Shown here piece after piece: positions 23,049 to 35,396 of a stretch of DNA of 64,000 nt (position 1 is the first letter of the stretch; every line of letters starts with the position of its first letter). This stretch comes from Tulasnella sp. 424. Lineage: Eukaryota; Basidiomycota; Agaricomycetes; Cantharellales; Tulasnellaceae. The translations under genes and the position numbers were made by a program. The DNA is taken from assembly GCA_019633425.1 (NCBI GenBank), contig WSUB01000156.1:1-64000 (forward strand). Direction: 5' to 3'. The notes beneath the pieces are model-generated. The model did not search any database, was not told the origin of the DNA, and saw nothing but the letters and a program-made list of their open reading frames with translations.

Positions 23049-24500
23049 TAATTATTACACAAGGGTTTTGAGGGAAGGGCGTGATGAAGGGTGGGTGTGT
23101 GGTTTGTCGATATTATTCGCTAATGGATTTGAGTCGGAGGAAAAAGCGCCAGGTGATGATAGCGGGGAATGCCGAACTAGGTGCCGATGCCAAGCTAGAC
23201 GGCAGACTTTGACTACCTCGCTAGAAGACCTTGAAACGTGTAAGCAATTGATTTGAAGCACTTTTACATACAAGCCTTCTAGATTCTAGAAGTAAAGACA
23301 GAGAGAGGTTAGCGGAAAACGTTCTGCGGAACGGCCCCAAAATTGCTGACCGCCGGAATTCTGGAAATTCTCCTCCGCCCTGTCCCTGTCGGAAGGACTC
23401 GGGTGACATAATGTCTCTGGATGATGACCCCCACCACCTGGAAATGAAACTCGCGTAACCAAAACAACACCCGACAGTGACCCTCGCGAGAATTCTCTCG
23501 GCGGGCGGTACTTGGACAGTGTTGAAATCGAGCTCGACGATGAAAGGCGGTTGCTTGGCACGACTGTATCGCGTCGAAACGCGCGTGTTTCAAGGGCTCC
23601 GCCTCATGTTATGTACAATGGAGGAAGGTTGTGGCTTTTGTTAACCGCCCGAAAGGCAAAAAAAAAAAGGTACGATACTTAGTTCATGATTGGGTAGCCA
23701 TTTTGGCGCAAAAATTATCCGGGTGGTCACATCTGACATGAGGGTATGTATGATGTCGGGTTGAAATGACCGAGTACTACAACAAAACCGAGCGCTAAGC
23801 AACGCGCAGTCACTAGCTGGGACTGACGATGGTCGAGGTCGACGCAAGAATCCCGACGACGACGTCGATCGTGTCTTGCGACGGTGGGCGCCGAGAAGCC
23901 GAGAACATCGGCAGGCAGATAAGGACAGAGGCGTGGCGGGGTCCTTGCCGATCTGCAGAGCTTCGCGCGATGCACTTCGCTCCCCCCCCTCTGCCCCTCT
24001 GCCCACGGATGCGTTGCAGCATCGCCATGGAACAGCTGAGCAACTGAGCACCGCATGTTGGCAATGCGTCCGAGTCCAGCCGACGACGTTGAAAGGCGAG
24101 TAGGGATGTGATGTTCGAAGTAGAAATGAGGCTGCAGATGAGTTCTGGGCTGGTTGTAAACCCTGCCAAGCTTTGAGGACCCTGCCAAGCTCATGAAACC
24201 GAGTTCGGCGGTGCGGCTCTGCCATGGCAGAAGGATATTATTAGGAAACTGTTGGCCGTCTTAGAGATGGGAAAAAAAAGCGGCATATCCCTTTTGGTAC
24301 TCATTCCACTTCTCATTCATCACGTCCTCTCCGCACCGCTACCTTATAAGTTTCCGTCATTCCCCCCTTCTTCTCTTTTTTCTCCGGTCCCCCCTCCCCC
24401 CCCTTTCCCCTTCCCCGTTCCTCTTCACGACCCCTCGGCTTGGTATTCACGTCCATTCTTCATCTTGCTCGCGTCTCTCTTGATCACCAACACTCAAACC
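23049..24500. other. Intergenic region between pICln and the chitin deacetylase
   Basis: Divergent promoters for both neighbours are expected here. Several overlapping open frames of 70-195 codons occur near 23640-24225 on the minus strand, but they show no domain or codon pattern I recognise. CT-rich tracts just before 24500 look like a fungal core-promoter pyrimidine stretch. Confidence 0.4.
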
Positions 24501-26438
24501 ATGGCCTTCAAATCCGTTTTGTCTCTCTTGCTCATCGCCTCCACCGCGTTCGGTCGTCCGGCCCCAGTAGACAACCACGCAGATCATGCACACGAAGGTC
24601 GCAGCTTGTTCGACGCCTTTGGCATCAAAGAATGGGCACAACCCGTTGATCATCCAGTAACCGCCCTCTTCCGTCGACAGGCCAACACGAACGCAGTTGG
24701 CTCACCTGGTAAGCATCTCTTCTGTTGCTTTCGTTGTCCATTTCTCTTCACGCCATTGGCTGCTGTCGCCATCAAACGCGCCCCGCATGTCAAACGACCA
24801 TCGGCGTGGGCGGGCTTCAGCCTAAGCCTCTTTCCAACTTTTTTTGATCTCAAATTCCGTTGCGTACACCGTCCCTGAAACTAATCAACCCACTCTACCC
24901 TTTTTGTTTTTCCTTTCCTTTTCTTTTTGCCGCCGGCCTCCACACAATCCATCCCCGAACAACAGAATGGGCAGCTCAATACCCAACGGGCAACCCGGAC
25001 CCGACCAAGATGCCCCAAGCATGGAAAGACGCGCTCACCAAAGCCGTAGCCGCCGGTCAGATCCCGACGGTCCCTCTCACTAAGGCCGGAGTCTACCCTT
25101 CTGGCGTGAACCCCAACGATCCCAAAGTCTGCAACAGCGCCAGCGAATGCAAGGTTGACGGCGATATCTGGAACGCGCCCGATGGGATGCTTGGCGTGAA
25201 TTTCGACGATGTGAGTCCGACTTTCGACAGAGAAGCTGCGTGGCCAGCGGGGCGGTCCCTTGGCGCGCAGCGGGAAAGAAGCGCCACACAAAAATAACCT
25301 CGCATGCTGATTGGTTCTTTTCTTTTATCCGTTTTTCCTCCCATCCCCATTCCCTTCCCCTGGACCACGTACTTTTACGCGCCCGCTCTACTCGGACCGG
25401 CTGAACCGTACCCGTTCCTTGCAAATCATCTCTTCGGCACACCCACGCCTATACCTCCTTCGTAAAAAAAAAAAAACTCCTTCCCCATTCATCCCACAGG
25501 GTCCAACAGCCGCCTCACCACGTCTCTACGATTTCCTCAAGAACAACACCCAAAAAGCCACCCTCTTCTACATCGGCGGCAACGTTCGAGACCTGCCTCA
25601 AGCCGCACTCACCGCCTACCAAAATGGCAACGATTTGGCCGTGCACACCTGGACGCACAGGTGGTCGACGAGCTTGACGAACGAGGAGTTTATGGCCGAG
25701 TTGGGCTGGACGTGTCAGATCATTTCCGACTTGACCGGTGGAAAGATTCCGAGATACTGGAGGCCTCCGTATGGCGATTCGTGAGTTCCATCTTCTTGAT
25801 GTTGGAGAAGGGGAACTCGGGCGGCTAACCGTGGCTCTCTCGCTTGGCAGTGATCTCCGCACTCGTGCTATCGCCAAGATCTTCGGCATGACCCAAGTCG
25901 ACTGGAACAACGACACCGACGATTGGGAGATTCCAGAGGGCAAGAACACCGAAGCTGCCGTCGCCAAGAACATGCAAAAGTGGCTCACTGGTCCCAAGTC
26001 CCCCGGTCTCAGTGCGTAGCCCCCCCCCCCCTTTCCCTCCTAACTTTCTACTAACCATATCTCTTTGTGGCAATAGTCATCCTCGAACACGAACTCGCTG
26101 ACAGCACCGTCAACGCTTTCATGGCCGCTTACCCGCTCATGAAGTCCAACGGCTGGGACACGCGTAACATCCCCGACCTCTTCGGCGCCTCGTACTACCT
26201 CAACGCCCTCGACAACACTTCTCCCGTCGTCGCCACTTTGGACCCGGCAAGCGGAGGTGCTACCAGCATCAACTTGAACGCTGCTGCCGCCACCGCCACT
26301 GCCTCGAGCGCTTCCGGCGCCGCTGCTGCCTCGCCTACCACCTCTCAGTCGACCGGTAGCAAGAACGGTGCGAGGACCTTGTCGGCTTCGGGAGCGTTAT
26401 TAGCAGCTGCTATGGGTCTTGCGGTCCTTGCACTATAA
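24501..26438 (+). CDS. Chitin deacetylase (CE4), secreted and GPI-anchored
   Basis: Removes acetyl groups from cell-wall chitin to give chitosan. Exons are 24501-24708, 24966-25210, 25500-25780, 25851-26011 and 26077-26438, giving 418 aa. It begins with a signal peptide ([18 protein letters not shown]). The CE4 NodB motifs are present: NFDDGPTAASP, whose two Asp include the catalytic base and a metal ligand, split by intron 2; HTWTH, the metal His pair; and [12 protein letters not shown] Ser/Thr/Ala-rich stretch and a hydrophobic C-terminus ([14 protein letters not shown]) preceded by small residues indicate a GPI anchor. The ATG follows a CT-rich stretch. This architecture is typical of basidiomycete wall-bound deacetylases. 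Confidence 0.9.
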
Positions 26439-27470
26439 CCCGCCCCCGTCCCGTTTTCGTCCCGGTGCCTGACGTCACCAATTCACCTTCCAACTAGCAA
26501 TACCTTACGGACTTGATACCATTTAACAGACTCTTGACCTTTTTTCTTCTCTCCTTTACGCCACTCTGTCCCGCCCCCCTCCGTGACCACACTTACGACC
26601 GCTACTACGTGAACTTAGCCCCCCAGTCACGAACCTCTTTTTTTAAACATTTTCCCTGTTTATGATTGTTTTCGTCGCACCGTGTTCTTCTTGTCTTTCT
26701 GTTCTCGTTCTCTCCTCACGACGCGCACATTTTAAATTGCTTTCTCTCTCTCGCTTTCTTGTTGTCGGACTTTCCGTTCTCCTTACTATATGCGATGGTT
26801 TTTATATCAAACACAGGAAAAAAAAACAAATTCAACCTTTCGGGACTTTTGTTATTTATCGTTGGGTTGTCTTTGCTTTTTTCCCATTTTGGCGTTTTAC
26901 AATCCTTTGCTTTTTTTGTTGTTGCTAAGGGGTTTACATGACAAATAGACCTTTTCGAGCATTCCGTTTTTGTGTAGAAGGTACTGATCCACGGTTTCAT
27001 GTGGTCCCTCCCTTTATGTGTGCATACCCTGGGTGAGCTGAGCTGTGGTTGCCATCGTCCAAGCTTTGCAAGCCTTATGTTGTAGAGAAAAGTGCACGGC
27101 CTTTCCGTTCCGAGAAGCTCCGACTTAAGGACCGTCCGGCGTTTGCCGCGCAACTTGAATCTGAGGCAATCTTCACAATTCTCATATATGCGCAAAAGCA
27201 TAGATCGCCTAGCTAGCACCGTAACCTGCCCTGAGTCTCGGTGTCGTATACGATTGTGCTGTACAGTGGATATCTACATGTCCATGTCCTTTGTGGGGGA
27301 AGAAAGAAAAAGAAGAAGAAGAAAGCTGAAGGAAAGGGGAAAAGGAAAGAAAAGAACAGCGACAGTGCAAATTTGCGTGGTGTCGTTCAGCGGCCTAGGA
27401 CAAGGATTATGGTCAAGGTGCGGTATCAGGGTTTAAATCCCTCCTTCTCCTCCTCCTGCTCCTACACAAA
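26439..27470. other. Intergenic region after the chitin deacetylase
   Basis: T-rich and A/T homopolymer-rich sequence consistent with 3' untranslated DNA. A purine-rich run lies near 27300-27350 (AGA/GAA repeats). No gene seen; a weak tRNA-like hairpin near 27385-27450 was rejected. Confidence 0.4.
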
Positions 27471-28106
27471 TTATTTGGAACCCCATTGATCAGTCACATC
27501 GTCGTTGCTACTATTGTCGGGTTTAGTTAACTTACCATTCGGCTCGACCCGGGTATCCTCCTCCGATGCGTCGTCTTCGGCCTCGGACTCCTCTGCTGCG
27601 TCTTCTTCGGCCTCAGACTCCTCTCTTGCGTCTTCTTCCTCCTCTTGCTCCTCGGACTCATCAGAACCTGGGACCGCCAATAAGCCCGCTTCGAGGAGCT
27701 TCTCCCTCAGTTTGTCTGTGGTCTCGCTTGGCAAATATCGTGCCAGGATGAAGTAAACCTCGGAGGATGCGTGGCGCTTGATAAACGTGAAAAGATCGGT
27801 GTCCTCCTTGTTGAACTTGGTGCCGAGTCGGAGGATCTTTGGTTGAATATGGTTAGGACACTCGGGGTTGAATTTCCATTTCCTTTGATCGTGATCAACG
27901 TTCAGGTGGATCGGATGGCTTTTTTCGTCGCTGGATACCGTTACGAATGCTTTTTCGAGGCATGGCGTTCTCGAATTACACGTCACCGGATCCAACAACA
28001 AGGCCAACCAGACCAAGAGGACCCTACACTGGCGCTTCATCAGCGGTTCTTGAAGACTGAAAGCTTGGAGGATTCGCGCGCATGCAATTTGAACCTGGGC
28101 CTTCAC
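27471..28106 (-). pseudogene. Gene F: 5'-truncated member of the array family
   Basis: Only the C-terminal conserved domain remains: VLLVWLALLLDPVT, then a CLEKAF block, RHASSEVYFILARYLPSE, and a long acidic tail of Glu/Ala/Ser repeats (EESEAEEDAAEES...), ending at a TAA at 27471-27473. I see no exons with the Asp/ExK core further up on this strand. The readable frame continues upstream of 28106 for about 15-20 residues before losing similarity. It could be a relic, or a short gene with unseen upstream exons. It is closer in layout to A and E (acidic tail) than to B-D. Confidence 0.55.
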
Positions 28107-30068
28107 GAGATAACCTCGCAGCTTGGCTACCCGAAGTGTACCACGAGGGTTATGGTCATAGGTTGACAGGATCCATTTCGTACCAAGGGCTCATCGCTTC
28201 AGAGTTAAATTCATTTCTCAGAAAGGACAACTATTTTTCCTAGGCAATGGGTTTGTTTCTAACCTACTGTGCGGGGTCAAGGGTTCGGAGAGCGACGGAA
28301 AATCATCTCATGGCTCACCTAACGATGGAAGCGCATCATGCTTGCTATCTCACTCTGAGGTTAGGTGCAGAGCCATGTCGCCGGAGTAGTGAGGAACGGA
28401 ACAGGGCAACAAAGGGACAACGTCAATGTGTACACTCCACCGGACGGCCAGGTGGACCCTCATCCCGCTCACCCTATGTGTACGAGTCGCCGCACCTGTT
28501 GCAATTGGCACAGACGGTGACGGCTGCCCCATCTCAAAGCCTGATGCAATACACCGCACATTGTACAACTCACTCGTACGAGGATCTTCCGCGTTCTGTT
28601 CGCGCGTCAGAAATTGTCGTTTCTGTCGTCTGTCTTGTCAACTTTGCTAGGCTTCATCATTTCCAAAAGTCACGTATTATTTCTTTGGATGGCATGTTTC
28701 GTCATTCTTGCTCGTATGAGTCGGAATATGCGCTGTGTCAATGTTGAACGTTAGTGGCGACAACGAGCAACTGGTCGAACAGTCACCCGGGCGCCGGCTA
28801 TGACAGATATATGAATTCTTGTCCAGGCGAGCATTCTACAGTCATTCACACCCCAATGCAAGCATGTTTCCCCTCCCCTCACCGCACCCCTAAACGGGAG
28901 TTAATCGCCCCCAAGACTGCATACATTCATTGAAGACCATACAGAGATGTACTCGGTCAAGTTTGGAAGCATTCCGGTTTGATCTGAATGATGCATGGGG
29001 GAATCACAAAAAGTGGGGTAATTTTGCCTCCCACCCGTATGCAAGATTTCGATTTCAGGACAGAAATACAGCAGGGTCACCCCAAGCGATTCGAATCTTA
29101 CTTCATAGTGATACAGTATCCCTATGATAACAAAATGGATGCAGGAATAAGGGCGATACGGCTCTGGTTAATATTATGAGGTGGGCACCACCGACCCTGG
29201 CCGTTGAAGGATTGCAGCGTAAATCCGCATCATTAGAGGGCTTTGCAGCTTTAATTGTTTACGATGAGTTATAATAGGCTTTAATATAGCCTCTCTGTCT
29301 TGTGGGAGGGTTCCTAGGTTGTTATCAGACCCCTCGGGATAGCCGCCCCGTCCTTGCACCACCAGTACCGCAGCGTAGTCCACGGAAGAACCTCTCATCT
29401 CCACCTCAAAGCCCTATATATTACATTAAATATAGCCTAGGGATGTTATTCTGGTGTATAGCTGAACGTAGGCCAACCGATGTCGCGCGGAAAGGGGAAT
29501 GAGAAGAAAAACAGTGTCAACAAGCCGCCCTCTACCGAATTTCAGAGCTTAAAAATCAGCCAATCGCCACTAAACTTGGGATTTAGGTTTCTCAATACGC
29601 CACACGTAGACGTGTAAGATTTTGTGGCAATTGCGTTCAAAGTGAATGAGGAATGACAGAATCTTGCATTCGGGTGGGAATTTGCATGCGGGTGTCAATG
29701 ACTGTATATCGTTTGAGCCTCTTTCCGATCCCCCAATAGTCTGAGATCTGCATTCGACAAAATGCTAGCAAGGTCGCGAGGAAGATATACGGTCTACGTC
29801 TGCGACGTACCTGGATGGATGCTCCAGTAGTTGGTGCCGTCTGTGACACATCCCAGTGGCCGACGATACCGCTGAAAGTTTAGATTGGAAACAAGGTAGC
29901 GCAAGCTCGAAGGACTCGCCGTACCTGATACTGGATGTGGTTCGTTTTTGCCCAGGCAGTGATTAGTTTCGATCAGACCTTTTCAAATACTAAGTCATTA
30001 CTGCACGTGTCGATCAATATATACGATTAGGTATGGGATACAGGCAGAAAGCACCCAGATTATAGGAT
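28107..30068. other. Long intergenic stretch
   Basis: About 2 kb with no supported gene. Open frames such as 28247-28747 have no recognisable domain. Given the truncated gene F at its left edge, some of this DNA may be decayed coding sequence, but I could not show similarity to anything in the window. Confidence 0.35.
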
Positions 30069-31599
30069 TCACACTCCCTGAAGCCAAGGATTTTCGAGAA
30101 GCTGCCGTGCGGTAAGGCGATCTTCTGGCTGAACTCGAATGCAAGCATAGATGAACAATGCCCCAGGTTCAATATCCTCCTTCGGCACCCCGAATCTACG
30201 TAGCGGGTCTCTTAAGTCGGTTCGTGGCCCTGGTCGGAGACGACGCAAACGTCCTGACAGATCCATGGTTAGTACCCGAGCCGCCGCAGTCCTGGTTCAG
30301 CTCACCGTCGCGAGTGAAATACTCTTTTCGACGAGATGCTCGTTCTATCATTTGCTTGGGATATTCTTTTTCTTCGCAGATTTGAAGAAACTGAGCGAGG
30401 AGGGAATCCGAGACAGTGAAGCTAGGACTTGATTCCTCGATGAAAAGGTTGACGCCAGTCAGGTATTCAAATGTCTTTGCAGCAGAGAATCTGACCTTCA
30501 GCGAATAGTTTCACCGTAGCAGGAATGGCTTCTTACCAAACATCCGAGTGCCCAGATATCGGCTGCAAAATCCCATCCGCTTCCGATAATGACCTCTGGG
30601 GGTTGCAAAAGCTCAGGAAGGATGTCCTCCACTGAATGAGAAGAAGCCCAGTTTGCTAACCATCCACTTCGGCGTGAGAAATCTATCAACCAAGCATCTT
30701 TGGGAAAACTTACAATGACCGAAGTCTGCCAGCTTTACAACAAGGTTGCTTCCATCGTCCTCAAGGCCCCTAAAACGCAGGGGCTGAGACTTTACTGTGA
30801 TAATCGGTTGGTTGCTTATAGACTTTTCATGACGAGGTGGGTATAAGGCTGTCGGGTTCTCGACAAGGTCAAGAGTAATCGCTGCTTCCACGTCGTCGAA
30901 AGAAATAACGATGTTCCCCGACTTCAAGTCTATGAGATCAACCCGTCAGAGAACAAGGAATAGACTGTTAGCACAGAGACCGCACCTGAATGGATGATTC
31001 CGCATTCAACGTGAATGTAGTCCAGGGCAAGTAGAGTTTGTTTTGTGACCCGCTTAACAGCAGGGAGAGGAAGTTGTGTTCCCGGAAATAACTGCCGATA
31101 CTGTGCTAGGTTCATCCCAAGAGGTTCCATTACAAAGCAAAGATGCCGCCCTTCTGGTCCCATCTCGGTGAAGGTCTCATAAAATCGACAACAGTGTTGG
31201 TACCCAGGATGCCGCGGGTTAGTCGATTCTATGTGTTCGAGGAAGGCGGCCTCAGCCCGAATCCCAGACTGGTGGAGGGCAGTAGCATGGGCTGTCATAA
31301 CTTTTACTGCAACATATCGTGGCGGTCTAAAGTCGTTCCTTGACATTAGTGACCACGTATCGGAGGTAATGGGGAAATACATACGCAGTACTGCAGGCAA
31401 GCCATACAGTAGAATTCCCGCCGAATCCTAACTTTCGGATAACGCGAAATCGACCACTGCCAAGGTTTTGGTCCGGCAAGATTGGGAGAAATCCAAATCC
31501 TTTTTGGGCAGAGACTACATTGGGCTCTTCGTCACATAGGAATTTTCTTTTCGGGGGAGAACGGTCACGAGCCTGAGGTGCTGAGAAGCAGTTGCCCAT
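30069..31599 (-). CDS. SRPK-like serine/threonine kinase with N-terminal MGNC motif
   Basis: Exons on the minus strand are 31599-31385, 31338-30986, 30929-30714, 30655-30537, 30474-30306 and 30253-30069, giving 418 aa. Kinase landmarks are: a Gly loop (KLGFGGNSTVWLA), the VAVKV lysine, the catalytic loop IIHSDLKSGNI, then a spacer of about 50 residues, LADFGH, PPEVIIGSGWDFAADIWALGC, and a C-terminal RLTARQLLENPWL. The HSDLK loop, the inserted spacer and the PEVIIG-GW motif fit the SRPK group. The usual YRSPE is here LLQPPE. The protein starts MGNCFSAP, a good N-myristoylation signal with a palmitoylatable Cys, which would place it at membranes. That localisation is inferred. The last intron has a perfect TACTAAC branch site. 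Confidence 0.82.
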
Positions 31600-32684
31600 G
31601 GTGGGTCGAGTGCGGATTTGGAGGGTTAGGAAAGTGCGCAAGTGCTGGGAGGGCGAGGCCTTAGTTATCAGTGTGGTGAATTCAAGGCGGTTTGGAACGA
31701 AACGCGAGAGTCGCCACCTGGAAACTCTTTAAAACCCGACCCGACAAATTAGTGCCAAATACGGACCGCCGCCGGAAGTCCAAAGTCAAACTCCGCGCGT
31801 CGCACGGGCCGCCCCTGAACCTACTGCTGAACCCACCTCAAATCTAGATCTCCGGAGATAGGGTTTTATGAGGACTTCCTCTTCGGGCTTCATGAAGGTG
31901 GTCAAAGGACTGAGACTGGGCTAATGGGCACCACCGGAAGGATCGGGGATAGCATTGGCTCAGCCCGTAAATGCCGGATACGCCTCCATGCGCCGTCACT
32001 GCTGTACGGTCAGCTTTGCGGGACTCTGCTCCTAGCACATACATGTAGGGATGAGCTCCTGAATTCAGAGTATTTAGATTCCTAGAGATGATGAGACGAC
32101 CTGAGTCCAAGGGCGCAGGCTCGTTCGGACGATCTTCGTGCACAAGACATAGCCTTCGGGCTTTCAGCAAAGTATATGGCAATATTTTCCGCAGTGTATA
32201 GACCTGTAGTCAGCGCTTGTGAAGCGGTAACAGTAGTTGTGACGTGGGTTGTAGAAGGCAGACATGCAATAATGATTCAGACTCGAACCCTGGAAGCCAT
32301 ATCCTTTGAATAATTTGATCGTGGTTTAACTTTAGGCTGTGCTCGACGAAATTGGCGGATCGCGGGGGTATTTGTCACAAGAACCAGCGGGGTGCCAGCG
32401 GAGAAAGCACATTTGATAGATAGAGATACATTGATTGAAATACATAGCCGGTGAAGATATGTCCTTGTGCAGATGGTCCGAAATCAGATGCGTAAATGGA
32501 ATATGGTAATTCGAAAGGAAATTGCAAATATCCGACACTCTTTCGGGTAGGCAGGCCCGGAAGCGTTAGCATCCTCCCCTTATGGGAGACAATGAACCAC
32601 TCTCTTCATCGACCAAAAGAACAGGCTACACCAAGTCACCCGTATCAAAGCCAGGTATTCATTGCCATTCGCTGAAGAAAGAAG
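31600..32684. other. Intergenic region between the kinase and gene E
   Basis: No supported gene. One open frame on the minus strand (31844-32182) has no ATG start and no recognisable domain. Confidence 0.4.
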
Positions 32685-35396
32685 TTAGAGCTGAGGAGTC
32701 ATACGATCAACAAAAGACCGGCTGCTCACTTTCCTCGAGTGTTCATCATTGTGCTCCCCGTCGGCCATTTCGACGTCATCATCGTAGTCTCTGGCAACTG
32801 GCTCTCCTGGCGATTGCTCTTGTCCGCGTAACTCGAAGTACCCAGAGGAGAGGTCGGAAGCACTTCGTCCTGGAGGACGGTCGGTAAGACTCATTTCGTC
32901 CATACGAGACGAGAATCCTCTCATGCCTCCATTGCTTGAGACTCCGCTGCTAGATCCCTGCTCGATATAGGGGCTAGCTGGCGTAGCAATCCCGAACGGG
33001 GACCAGCTGTTTGGGTCAAGGTCTAGAACCGGTTGTTGTTTCAGTGGCGATAGCTCCTTCTTGAGTCCCTGCCGTGCATTCCTGTGACGCGTGGCAGAGA
33101 GGGAGCCAGACGAAGAAGTTTCGGCAGTGGAACTCGGACTTAAGAGAGGGGAGAATCCTAAGCTGCTGGGTGAGGTGAAGGCCACGACAGACGGACTAGT
33201 TGCCGATGTTGACGAGGGGACCTTGGCTGTGGCTGGAGATATAATCGTATTGCTCATAGCGATGGCACCACCTGCAGGCCTGGGGATTGCAAGAAGGTAC
33301 TCCTCGTCATCGTCGTCAAAATTCTTCGGAAGTTCGATATCCGGCTCCGGATATGCTGGCAAGAGCTCTGCCTTGACGAGCATTGCCTGCAATTCAACCC
33401 GAATACGACGAGGCAGATATTGATGTAGCGTGAACTGGGCTTCATTCGACGCATGATTCGAGATGAAATCATGAAGGGACTTGCTAGGATACGTTTCGAC
33501 GAGCAGGGAAAGAATTGAAGTAGAGCCATTTCTGGCTCTAATCCCATCGAAACGCTGCGCCCTGCGTTTGTGATCGAAATCCTTCAGAATGGGATGGCCA
33601 ATTTCACCGCTGGAAGCCTCTGTAAACGCCCTTTCCAGTGTTTCTTGAGCGGGATTAACCGTAATCGGATCCAATAGCAAGGTCAACCAAGTTAGGAGGA
33701 CGAGCCACTCGGCAGGGGAGTCGCGCTTGGGTGTTGGTAAAGCCTTGAGGACGTTATGGCACGCAGCTTGCAAATCCCTTCCGACCGCATCGTTCCTCCC
33801 AGAAACAGAACGCTCGCAGCTTTCAACCAATTGTTTCGCGTCGTTGGCGGGGTATGTATCACCGATGAGTTTAGTGAGCTCCTTAACGCCGTGGCTCCGC
33901 CAAAGTCGAAGGGTCTGTTTCCAAATCGGTCTTGTGGAGGGGAGTTTAGCTATGACTGGTGGGTCATTAATATACTAAAAAACAGAGGACGATTAGATGC
34001 GTAGGGTCGAGTGAAAGAGAGTAATCAGACTAGCCTTGGGGATCTCGAAGGAGCCGGGGCGGAAGTGAGCAGATTGCAGCCAGTATATGATGCATTCGAG
34101 TATCGTCGGTTTGACACGGTCGTACGCAAGCGGCTCGGTGACCATAGCGGTTTTGTAATCTTTCGAAAAGACGCCAAACACCCAATATTCGTACTAAATT
34201 GAGAGTTGAGCAAAAGGACCTTGAAATTTGCGGTAGTTTGCTCACCGTAGTAATAATCCAAAAACAGTGCTCTTGCTCTTTGCAATAATCGTAAACTTGC
34301 GCTAATGCGCTTTCAGCTACGTATTCGGTCAGATTTCAGTAACTGTTCCAAATCAGGGCTGTTGTACGACCGACCTGGAGAGTAGCTGTTTCCGTTGGTC
34401 TTGCTTTTGGATTCTCCCTTAGGCGGACTGTGTTGAGTATTGGCCCTGCCTCTGGAGTCCCGAGGCTTCGAAGGCTGGGATGGACCAGCTGTTTGCTCTG
34501 GTTTTCTTAAGCCCGTCCCGAGCTTTGCGAGGTTGTCCATATCGGAATAAGGCAGAGTCCCTGTAGAAGTAGGCATGAATTTAGGGATCGAGGTGTCGCA
34601 ACAGTCATACTGACAAGGGCACTTGACTTCGATCAGAAGCGTCGTAGACCGTGGTATTGTGTCTGAGCCCCTTTCGAACACGAAATCGGATAGGGCTTTT
34701 TGCGACCCTTTCCCGACAGCTTCGAAGCAATCGAGATCGGCGAGCTCGGACTCGGCACTGTGGAGAAGACACAGCCCTGTCTGCAGCGCGACTTGATCGA
34801 CCCACGACTCCACCTTCTTCTCACTTCTGGGCAGGCGGACGCCAGCTGTTGCCACAGCAGGGTACATAGGATGAGGGACTCTGAGAGCCTTAGGCCATGG
34901 AGATTTCACAACGGATGAAGGTGGTCTTGCTTTAACATCTGGGAGCCGATTAATCAGTACGTGACATCGGAGGATCATGCTAGATGCGTAGCTTACACGA
35001 CAGGACGTCCTGAAAAAAATCGTCTGATTCGATCAGGTGAACCGATTCGAGCTTACGGTTACTGTTCGGCTCCCGCGTGGTCGGAGGATGCCTCGCCTTA
35101 GGGAACCAGGGCATGGAAGGAAGAGCGGCTACCGACGAATACGCAGCTAAATCAATGTCACTGGACCCGGTGGACCGATTCTCTGCCGGAGGGAGGGTGG
35201 AAGACGATGCCAAAATCTGTTCACATTGCTGACGTTCTTCATCAGAGAACTGTGCGAGTGCTTGATTAAATGACCCTCTGTGTTCCCTTGCCGTCGCGAA
35301 ATGGTCTTCGAGCGATGCACCGACGAGTCCACCGTTAACATATTCGCGGATTCGCTCCACGTAGAGGGGTAAGAGCTCACTTGACGGCTGGACCAT
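32685..35396 (-). CDS. Gene E: full-length relative of the array genes (predicted PD-(D/E)XK fold)
   Basis: Exons on the minus strand are 35396-34997, 34938-34615, 34560-34375, 34316-34246, 34193-34035 and 33974-32685, giving 809 aa. It has the A-type N-terminus (ELLPLYVERIREYVN). Asp218 (LSDFVF), Glu237-Val-Lys239 (LLIEVKCPW), ESALAQVYDYC and YEYWVFGVFSKDY give the same core as A-D. The C-terminal domain reads LTWLTLLLDPIT and ASNEAQFTLHQYLP, followed by a long Ser/Pro-rich and then acidic tail. One array intron is absent: the exon runs on through GTGLRKPEQ. The intron after 34035 has a GC donor (AAG/GCTAGT), supported by the conserved 159-nt exon before it. An alternative tiny terminal exon after 32700 is possible. 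E lies about 11 kb from the array, in the opposite orientation. Confidence 0.72.

Noticed and set aside
23641..24225. Minus-strand open frame of 194 codons between pICln and chitin deacetylase
   Set aside because: No ATG-started conserved protein, no domain, and two other equally long frames overlap it.
27385..27450. tRNA-like sequence (D-arm GTTC...GGAC and a T-arm-like hairpin with loop TTTAAAT)
   Set aside because: The anticodon stem does not pair and no matching acceptor stem could be found, so it is not called as a tRNA.
31844..32182. Minus-strand open frame of 112 codons between the SRPK-like kinase and gene E
   Set aside because: No ATG start and no recognisable similarity; could be an exon of an unknown gene but nothing supports it.
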